Shown piece after piece: positions 53,990 through 64,000 of a DNA stretch of 64,000 bases. The stretch covers positions 36,938 to 100,937 of the forward strand of contig CAUYLG010050943.1 in NCBI GenBank assembly GCA_963573385.1. Reading direction: 5' to 3'. The position numbers and the translations under genes were made by a program. Source of the stretch: Cacajao melanocephalus (lineage: Eukaryota > Chordata > Mammalia > Primates > Pitheciidae). Position 1 is the stretch's first letter, and each line of letters opens with the position of its first letter. A model generated the notes under the pieces. That model had not been told where the DNA came from and ran no database searches. It saw only the letters and a list, made by a program, of their open reading frames with translations.

Positions 53990-54490
53990 TGGTTAATTTT
54001 GTGTGTCAATGTGGTTGGCCTGAGAGATGCCCACATGGCTGGTAAAACATGATTTCTGAGTGTGTCTATGAGAGCATTTCTGGAGGAGATTAGCATCTGA
54101 GTCAGTCGACTGAATAAAGAGGATCATAATTGTGAGTGGGCATCATCCAATCCATTGAGGGCCTGGACAGAATAAAAAGACAGAGGAAGGAGGAATTCAC
54201 CTTCTCTTGCAATGGGACATCTGTCTTCTTTTGCCCTCAGACATTGGTGCTTCTAGTTCTCCAGCCTTTGGACTCCAGGACTCACACCAGTTGCCCCCCA
54301 GTTCTGAAGCACTTGGGCTCAGACTGAATTACACCAGTGGCTTTTCTGGTTCTCCAGGTTGCAGATGGTACATGATAGAACTTCTTGGCCTCCATAATAA
54401 CATGAGCCAATTTCCATAAGAAACCCCCTCTTATGTATCTCTCTATGTATCCTACTGGTTCGATTTCTTTGGAGAACCTTGACTAGTACA
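53990..54490 (+). mobile_element. MLT2-type ERVL LTR nested in hAT element
   Basis: TGTGATGGTTAATTTTGTGT start, AGCATCTGAGTCAGTCGACT, and TATGTATCCTACTGGTTCGA with GGAGAACCTTGACTAGTACA at the end. The hAT sequence resumes directly afterward. Confidence 0.88.
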
Positions 54491-55025
54491 TAAATCTATT
54501 GTTTCATGCTAAGTCTTTAAAATCTACTGAATGTTTTATGCTTATAGCACAATCTCAATTTGAACTAGCCCCATTTTAAGTGCTCAGCTACCACATGTAG
54601 CTTGTGGTTACCATATAGACAGTGCAGCTATACAGAGTCCAAGAAGGGAAAACTAAAAGCATTTGCCAATGTCAGTTGATTTGGTCAGCCTTTGGAGATT
54701 TATTTTCTACATGGGCATTGGAATTGTTTTAACAACAAGATGTCTTACAGTCTATCTCAAAACACTAAATTTGAGTTTCTGGGAATGACTTCTGGACATA
54801 CCTAAGCAAAGAAGGACTTGAAGCCTCACATTCCCAGTTCAACTCTCTTAGAATAAAACAGTATAAGCTTGCTTGAAATGTGCTTTCTACGTATCTTTGT
54901 CAGGAATCTGGGGAGATACTACGTCGGTGATTCTGGGATTTAGGATCCTAGCCACTTCCTGTCATCAGACATTTGAGTAGCAGCTTGGAAAATCATTTCC
55001 TGTTTTTAGTTTTTCGCATTTTTAG

Positions 55026-55079
55026 GTTTAAGTGATGCCATGGCAAAAGGAATTAATTTAGCCAGAGTGATCATTTTAT
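55026..55079 (+). repeat. 54-bp direct repeat, copy 1
   Basis: 49 of 54 bases match 55607-55660. Its right half merges into an L2 match. Confidence 0.8.
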
Positions 55080-55260
55080 AATGTATGTCATATCATGTTA
55101 CACCTTTGCTCAAAACCCTCTATGAACTCCACCTCCTTCTGGGCAAACGCCAAGCCCTGACCATGGCCTGCCATGCCCTCCCTAATCTGGGCCTCTTCTC
55201 CCCATTCCATATCCCATTGTTTCTCTCACCCTATTTTCTTCTCTTCTTCCCTTTACTGTT
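55050..55260 (+). mobile_element. L2 fragment
   Basis: GCCAGAGTGATCATTTTATA, then TGCTCAAAACCCTCTATGAA and ATGGCCTGCCATGCCCTCCC, match L2 in plus orientation. Confidence 0.75.
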
Positions 55261-55606
55261 CATTCTGTTCCATCCCCAATGACCTCCTTATGTTCTCTGA
55301 GCACCCACATGAGACTAATTTCTAGATTGGGCCCAGGTATCAATACTTTTCAAAAGTCGTATCTGCCAGGGCGAGAAAAAGTTTTCTTGGGCAATGTGTG
55401 GATTCCATCTGCCTAAATATGTTTTCTCTCAGTTGAGCTTTGCAGCCACGAATTCAAGGTCACATTTTTTGACTAGCACCCTGAATGCAAATATCCTATG
55501 AAGCTTTAACCATCTGCTAAGACAAGGACATATCTGAAAAGATGACCACGTCTGAAAGGACACATCTGGAAAAAGGTGGCCCAGGGAGTATCTAGAACAA
55601 CACAGT

Positions 55607-55660
55607 GTTTAAGTGATGCAATAGCAAAAGGCATTAATTTGGCGAGAGTGATCATTTTAT
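55607..55660 (+). repeat. 54-bp direct repeat, copy 2
   Basis: The partner of 55026-55079. The flanks of the two copies do not match each other. Confidence 0.8.
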
Positions 55661-57509
55661 GATCCAGCTTATGATGGTGGCTATCACTTGCCGGGACACA
55701 TATGGTCATAATCCTCATAGCCGTAGAGCAGGGATGCAGTTATTTCAGCATGGGAGATTTTACAGGAGCTGTGGCGGCATTTATATACCTCACCCATTAG
55801 GGAAAATCCCCATGAAGTACCTACAGAAGGAGTCTTTTTAAAGCACTCAAGGCAATTAATAACCTACATTAGGTACTTGATGAGTTTAAGATTGCATAGG
55901 TCACATCGTCACAATCACCATCAACTTTATGAAACTTCTCACAGATTTCTTACTTCCTGGGTCATGCCCCATTGCCAAACCTATCACCTCAAAGACAAAT
56001 TGCTATGAGTTGCTCATCCCTAACCTGAAGTTTCAAAAGAGACAGGGTAGGGACTGCGATCTGCCGCTGTGGGGGATGGTGGCTCTGGGTAGCAGGCAGC
56101 CTCCTTGCTCACTACAGGCTTGGGTCAGTCCCTTTGGAACCAGCCATCAACAATCAGGCTTCTCAGCCAGCCTGACATAGTTCCATTCACATAGAAGTCG
56201 GGAGTCTGACTTTCCAGTTCTGCCATGTTGAGATTCGTGCAGCGAAAAGATACATGGATAGAGGCTCCAGTGACTCCAGATGGAAATAACCTTTCAGCCT
56301 TTTTAGAGCTTCAGGGAAACTCAAAGGATGACCACACAAATGGAACTTGAAGAACTAATCTGTACGGTATAGGATGAGGGGAACCTTTGACACATGACTG
56401 ATAGGAAGCCTAGTTTTCAATGAGCTTTGAAGGTGAGATGTTTAAGCTGCTTTGTTGAACTCCTCCTCTTTCCATTAAATTTGGTTTCAAGAGGCTGCTG
56501 GCTTTAGCAACATGTCAACGATCGGCTGATAGAGTTCTAGGAATGTCAGAGGGCTCAAGCCCATCAAGATTGCTGAAATGCTTTCTTTTAATTCAATTTA
56601 ATTTTTCTTTGTGTATGTGTGTGTTATTGGTATAATCAGAAGAATAAATCTTTGCCCTGAATGGACACGCTTTGTCACTGGTGGTAGCTTACATTGGACT
56701 CCAGTGAATTATTTCATACATTGGCTCTGTTGCGTTGCTCTGAAAAATGTCTAAAAGAATGGGTCAACACTTGAGATTTCGTTTCCGGGATTTAAAGGAA
56801 TTATTCTGGGAGAATTTTTCTTCTTGGGTTACCTTATTTTGGGGTACTGCTGCAGGCTTTCTAAAAGACTCTTTATTTTGTTTTTAATACATAGTTTCAG
56901 GATTATACAATATAGCAAGGGTCTCGCTTTGCATTTTTTTCATGTGATCATCTGTGTGGATAAATAATCTAACAAGTAGGGAATAATTCCAGGAAAACTG
57001 GGTTTGAATCAAGAAATCTCTGATAAATTTCAAAATAAAAGTAGATCTAAATTCTGTAAAAATATATATTTTTGGTCAGGGACACACATTTCTGGTGCTA
57101 GTATGGATGAATGCTATTTGAAGTAAATTTATAGCAAGTTTTTGGTGTAAAAGAATGATTTTTTCCCTTTGTGTATATTTTATGATGTACATTAATTTTG
57201 TAGTACATGTACAACATTTATAACTAAATATACAAAGGTATATAAGTTGGGACTCATGTTTAACATTGTGTTTTTCCTTTTAGAAGCTTGCAGCCAAAGA
57301 GTCAGGGAAGCACTGCCTAGCAAGTGAAAGCACTTCCTTCTAGGGGCTGCTCCCTGAGTCCCTCCCTTGAGCCTGGATCCTGGTACAAGCAGTTAGACTC
57401 TCCTGGAAGGACCTCGATGTGCCTCCGTGAATATTGCCAGCTCTCACATTTCCAGTGGCTGTCCACTGTCCTGCTGCCTGAAAGAGGCTCACCTCCTCCC
57501 TGGAACAGT
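55661..57509. other. Unannotated intronic sequence
   Basis: AT-rich from 56580 to 57280. No repeat or gene recognised. Confidence 0.5.
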
Positions 57510-57745
57510 TACAATTCAGTGGTTAAGGGCACAGGTGTTAGAGCAAAATTGTCTATGTTTGTCTATGTTCAAATCCTTGCTCTGCCCGAGATGGCTCACT
57601 TTGAGCAAGCTACTTAGTTTATCAATGCCTCAGTTTTCATGTTAGCAAAATGGGCCTATTAAAATAATCTCCCTTATTGGATTATTGTGTGAATACATGA
57701 GTTAATTAATACATTTAGCAAGTGCCAGGAGCTGTTATCATCTCT
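57510..57745 (+). mobile_element. MIR SINE, nearly complete
   Basis: CAGTGGTTAAGGGCACAGGT, then CTTGCTCTGCCC, GAGCAAGCTACTTAGTTTAT and AGCAAGTGCCAGGAGCTG cover most of the MIR consensus in order. Confidence 0.88.
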
Positions 57746-57993
57746 GGACCTCCCAGGTCCCAGCCGTAAGCCTGCCAGTTACCATTCTGTGCCCACCAGC
57801 TTCCTCTACTGTGTGCTGCAAACTCCTCTGCCCACTCCCTGACACACTGTAGTAATCAGACAAGTTCCTGGACCCAGATCCTCCCAGTTCATCCTAAACC
57901 CGCTACAGCGAACTCTTCCATCCCTGACTACACAAAGAACTAGAAAAGTCTGATAGATGGTTGATTTATTTCACTAAGGATGAAAAGAAAAGC

Positions 57994-58292
57994 TATTTCT
58001 CACTCATAAGTGTGTGTTGAACAATGAGAACACATGGACACAGGGAGGGGAACGTCACACACTGGGGCCTGTAGGGGGGGTGGAGGGGGTAGGGGAGGGA
58101 TTGCAAGGGGGGCGTTGGGGAGGGCTAACATGAGAAGAAATACCTAATGTAGATGATGGGGGGATGGAAGCAGCAAACCACATGGCACATGTATACCTAT
58201 GTAATGAATTTGTGCATTCTGCACATGTACCCCAGAACCTACAGTATAATAAAAAATAAAAATAAATAAACAATAAAAATAAATAAATAAAA
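57994..58292 (+). mobile_element. L1 (primate-age) 3' end, 5'-truncated
   Basis: TCTCACTCATAAGTGTGTGT, GAACAATGAGAACACATGGA, the G-rich 3' UTR tract, and TGTACCCCAGAACCTACAGT with a tail of AAAAT/AAAT units. Only about 300 bp of the element is present and no ORF is intact. AAAAGCT on both sides may be the target duplication. Confidence 0.93.
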
Positions 58293-59304
58293 GCTGCTAC
58301 TATCGTTCCTAAGCTGTTTTTGTTGAGTCTTTTGTGATTTTCATGTAGTAACTGCAATAATGGTCTTTAACATGGCACAAGCAGAGAATTGAGCTTAAGG
58401 GCCATAGCCACTGATAACTAAGTCCTAAAGCAGGATTCTCCTTTGGCTATCAGGGTACCACCTCGCAATAACCATTCATCTCACCGTGGGGAAGAATTTA
58501 ATAGGAACCCTCTCTACCTTGGATCTCATCCAGCTATTTTTGGCGTGTTTGTGTTCTTCTAAGGCAGAGAAGAGGGAGTATTGTTCTTAAAGATTTTTGT
58601 ACTAGAAATGTTTTATGGTTCTTTCCCATACCCTCCTCTATGAGAAACAACCTGCCCACAGCTCTGTTAAGAAATGGTGACCATGTTTTTAGCACATGGC
58701 CCTATTATTCCTTCACCCCCAAACATACCCACACCCACTGACCACACCTGACTGAACCCAGTCTACACATTGACACAACAGCAGTGACCAAGGACCTATG
58801 AACCTGAATGGCTCAACTTGAAAATTCGATTCCTCTCTTAATTTTCATTTGGGAGTTGGAGTGACAGGGGCAAATGGCAGTGAAAGTAGAAACTGAAGTA
58901 GAGTCAGAATCAAAGAGGCCTGAGTCATGGAAAGCCACAGTAAGCTGGAATTCTGGAAGGCTGGGAACTGACTAAATAGGATCAGCTGACCTAGCAGAGA
59001 AGGAGCATGGAGAGATGTTTATATTAGAGACACTGGAAGATTAATTCTCAAGCTTCCAAACTCCCCAGATGAGATAACTAAAATATTACCTAATATTTTT
59101 AGAAATGACTTAAATGCATCAACGAGCTGGCATAAAATAAAGGATTCTTTAGTTGCCAAAATAAGATCAGATCAGGAACCCTGGCTGGTAAGTGAACTCC
59201 AAAGCTGGCTTTGATCCTGAAAGTTTCTGCAAATCCCTGAAGGATCTGAGCTTCTGCTTTGAGGGGTTGCACAGAGATATGGGGACCCACCCAAGATGAG
59301 TAAT
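58293..59304. other. Unannotated intronic sequence
   Basis: Nothing recognised. Confidence 0.5.
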
Positions 59305-59306
59305 CT

Positions 59307-59450
59307 TTTCTTTTTTTTTAATTTTTTTTTTTAGAGATGGGGTTTCACCACGTTGACCAGGCTGGTCTTGAACTCCTGACCTCAGGTGATCCACCTGCCT
59401 CGGCCTCCCAAAGTGCTGGGATTACAGGCACAAGCCCCGTGCCCAGCCCC
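59307..59450 (-). mobile_element. Half-Alu (left monomer only) with its own target duplication
   Basis: Reversed Alu sequence covers only the left monomer, from the TAGAGATGGGGTTTCACCAC linker end to the GCCCAGCC start, preceded by poly-T. The target duplication CCAAGATGAGTAATCT (one mismatch in the second copy) directly flanks it, so this is a complete insertion and not a truncated dimer. Confidence 0.9.
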
Positions 59451-59804
59451 AAGATGGGTAATCTAATAATGACCTCCACATAATATTGGAGCCCAGAGGT
59501 CTATACCTCCAGTGCATAGGTAATTGAAAAACAGACCCTGATCTACAGAAGTTAGCAGCAAGGAATTATGTCTCTCTTGATCTCAGTGCTGAGTGAAGGG
59601 TTAAATCATCTCCTCTGTGTATTCGGAACCACAAGCTAGTCCTCACACGGCTTGCAATCCAAATGCTGTCTGTCTAGTCTGAAATACCTTAAGCACAGAA
59701 TATAATTCCTAGAGTGCCTGGCTTGACAGTCTCAACTTCAACCTAGATCTCAAAGGATTCCACAGATAAAGTTCCAAAAGAATAAGCAGCTCTCAGGCAA
59801 AAAT

Positions 59805-59841
59805 CACAAACACACACACACATACACACACACACACAGAC
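59805..59841. repeat. CA dinucleotide microsatellite
   Basis: About 17 CA units with one TA interruption. Confidence 0.9.
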
Positions 59842-60001
59842 ACCATGAGAGAAAAAAAATACATGTAACGCTTGAAAGAGAATCTTCTTCACCCTGCAGT
59901 CCCCATCCTTGTACAGCCATGAGATTCATTTTAATGATGTGATAAAATCTTCCCTTATTTTATAAATTTTACAGAAATTTTGTTCTTAAAACAAAATCAC
60001 G

Positions 60002-62125
<2,124 letters not shown>

Positions 62126-62206
62126 TTAGGTTGGTGCAAAAGCAATTGCGGTTTTTGCAATTTAAAAGTAATGGCAAAAACCACAATTACTTTTGCACCA
62201 ACCTAA
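62126..62206 (-). ncRNA. MADE1 element forming a miR-548-type hairpin
   Basis: An 81-bp near-perfect palindrome: TTAGGTTGGTGCAAAAGCAA at the left and ACTTTTGCACCAACCTAA at the right. This is the MADE1 miniature mariner (Hsmar1-derived) consensus. MADE1 hairpins gave rise to the miR-548 family. Read on the minus strand, which is the sense of the Caspr2-like gene, the 5' arm contains AAAAGTAATTGTGGTTTTTG, the miR-548-5p pattern I recall. On the plus strand the 3' arm contains AAAAACCACAATTACTTTTG. The MADE1 call is firm. Whether a mature microRNA is made is unknown. Confidence 0.9.
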
Positions 62207-63781
62207 TACAATCTGGTGGAGGATTCAAAATATACAAGAAGGTATTGGGAGAATCTGGACAGAGTGGCAACACAAGGGGTTATTTGCTTTGTTGAACCAT
62301 GCTCTGCACCGTCAGTCACAGTGGTTGCAAGAACCTATGTATGCATGTGCAAAAACTCATAGAACTGTAACCAATAAAAGTCCATTTTACTGTATGTAAA
62401 AAAATTTAATTTTCAATGCAAAAGAGGAATGCAGAAGCAGATTTCCCATAAAGTTAACAAAGCTAAAGCTTCAGGGCTCTCGAAAACACAGCTCCTTTCA
62501 AAGCCTGGTACGTATTTTATATTCTTTGTCATAAAGAGAAACTTCATGAAAATGTGGAGTGTTTATGCCAGACTCCAAAATGTTTAAGCCTCAGGACCTA
62601 TAAAACTTGGATTCACCCCATGGAGGTATGACTCTAAAGTCATTAAATTTATTTCCGCAGTTGAATACAGAGAAAGGTAAATAATAAGATGAGGCAGCAA
62701 ATGCTGAATGCGAGAATTCAGAAGAAAGAATGATGACTGATGACTAGGAAAGTCAGTGGGATTTGGACTGGGTCTTAATAATAAGTAGTCTGACTCTATT
62801 GTTAATGTTTGACTGCTGAGGGCTTTCAGTCCCCTCCTATACCTCTCCTGCCCCACATCTGGGCAAGCCAACAAGAAACTTGGCTTGCCCAGAGACCCCT
62901 CCTTTGCTGTTGGCAGTAAATTCAAACCGCACAAGCCCCAGCCTATGTGGGAACCTTAAACCCAACCCCACTCCCTAATCACGATAAAATCCAAGTCCGT
63001 GTACCTTCCCTGCTCTCTCAATGCATTTTTGGATTAGCTTGGGAGTCTTGCTAGCTTTCCATGCAAAGCCTCTTATGTGAGTAATGAACCTTTTCTATCC
63101 TCTTGGTAAGTATGTGGCACCATTGATTTTGATATTCAAACCAAATTGTGGATGGGAACCAAATATTGGGTAATGGATCCAGCCAGTCCTGTTTTTATAA
63201 CAGTCTTGAAAACTGATATAATTTAGATGTAAAAAGAAAAGCACATTTTAGGAAGTGAAATGCTTATGCAAAGATATGAAAGAAAAATATGAAAATCGTG
63301 TTTACAGGGTAGGTTGATTGAAGGTACAAGTTTGCATAGAAGAGTCAGAAGGATGGTTGATAAGACCAAAGTGGTAGGTAGGGATCATTGAACAGGATGA
63401 GAAATATGGATTTTATTATTTGGACAGTAAGAAATACCGAAGATGTTTTATGAATGGGGAAATAACAGGGTCAAATAGGTATTCTAAGATTGTCTATTTA
63501 GTTATGAAATATAGAATGGCTTGGAGGCAGGGAGGTAAAGATAGAAGAAAACCAGTTAGAAAAATGTCTTTTTATTCAAGCATAGGATGTCAAGGGCCTG
63601 GTTATTATGATGCCAATGAAATGAAAAGGGGGGTTAATATAAAAATATGGTGAAGATATTTCACTATAGATGTATATCTACAGTATAGATGTCAGATGAG
63701 ATCTGTTTTCCTGATTTTGAATTGAAAATATTAGGAGCTACTAATGTTATCTCTCTCAGATCCAACCTCTTTCTCTCTTCC
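62207..63781. other. Unannotated intronic sequence
   Basis: Nothing recognised. The minus-strand frame at 62584-62934 shows no family signature. Confidence 0.5.
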
Positions 63782-64000
63782 TTTTTTTGTTTTTTGTTTT
63801 TTTCTAAATATGGGTTCTCACTATGTTGCCCAGAATGGAGTGCAGTGGCTCTTCTCAGGCACAATCCCACTACTGATCAGCACCAGCATTTTGACCTGCT
63901 CCATTTCCAACCTGGGCTAGTTCACCCCTCCTTAGGCAACCTGGTGGTCCCCTGCTCCCAGGAGGTTACCATATTAATGCCAGACTTAGTGTCTGGACCC
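63782..64000 (-). pseudogene. 7SL (SRP) RNA retropseudogene, cut by the window edge
   Basis: Read on the minus strand the body matches the 3' two thirds of 7SL RNA. It includes the S-domain segments CACTAAGTCTGGCATTAATA, GGGACCACCAGGTTGCCTAA, GGAGGGGTGAAC and TGCTGATCAGTAGTGGGATT, then CACTGCACTCCATTCTGGGC at the 3' end. These S-domain parts are absent from Alu, so this is 7SL itself. The A-tail lies at 63782-63803 on the complementary strand. Substitutions are scattered. The 5' Alu domain and promoter lie outside the window. Confidence 0.94.

Larger units (their letters stand above)
53626..54635 (+). mobile_element. hAT-like DNA transposon with two nested insertions
   Basis: CAGTACTGTCCAACAGAAAT at the left and CATATAGACAGTGCAGCTAT at the right are mutually inverted ends. 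The body matches a known Charlie/MER-type element (ATTATCATTTCAACATGTAA). It is broken by an Alu monomer and by an MLT2 LTR. Strand is nominal. Confidence 0.75.

Overview
This is primate, most likely human, intronic DNA. Alu, FLAM, MaLR/THE1, MLT2, L1, L2, MIR, MADE1 and 7SL-derived repeats fill much of it. Almost every long open frame is a repeat translation or chance. The only protein-coding sequence I can support is two short internal exons on the minus strand. Both have proper splice sites and matching phase, and both encode the last laminin G region of a contactin-associated protein (Caspr/neurexin superfamily). The residues fit CNTNAP2 (Caspr2) best, judged from memory of the family. The exons are at 36259-36495 and 25556-25689, joined by an intron of about 10.6 kb. 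No further exon was recognised for at least 25 kb downstream or 27 kb upstream, which suits the very large introns of CNTNAP2. The window starts and ends inside the gene.

Layout. 1-25555 is intron downstream of the second exon. It holds a tailless 5S rRNA retropseudogene, a Tigger-like DNA element, a TCTA microsatellite, an old L2, an L1M with a nested Alu, Alus, an MLT2 LTR, three solo MaLR LTRs with 5-bp target duplications, and an inverted repeat of about 140 bp with arms 6.7 kb apart. 25690-36258 is the intron between the exons. It holds an ERV LTR, an L2 split by a THE1/MST LTR, an MLT1-like LTR, an L1M split by an Alu, and an Alu carrying an extra monomer. 36496-64000 is intron upstream of the first exon. 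It holds a sense-oriented MaLR LTR 195 bp from the exon, many MIR/L2 pieces, Alus, a hAT-like element with two nested insertions, an L1 3' end with a G-rich tract, a half-Alu insertion, a MADE1 hairpin of miR-548 type, and a 7SL RNA retropseudogene running off the right edge.

The points most worth following are: the frame that runs without a stop from inside the sense LTR into the exon at 36495; the unassigned inverted repeat; the MADE1/miR-548-type hairpin; the two unusual Pol III-RNA retrocopies (5S and half-Alu); and the region of about 20 kb without any Alu around the exon at 25.6 kb. No CRISPR, operon or prokaryotic system is present. Repeat family names come from recognising consensus sequence by eye. 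Boundaries are approximate except where target site duplications are given.
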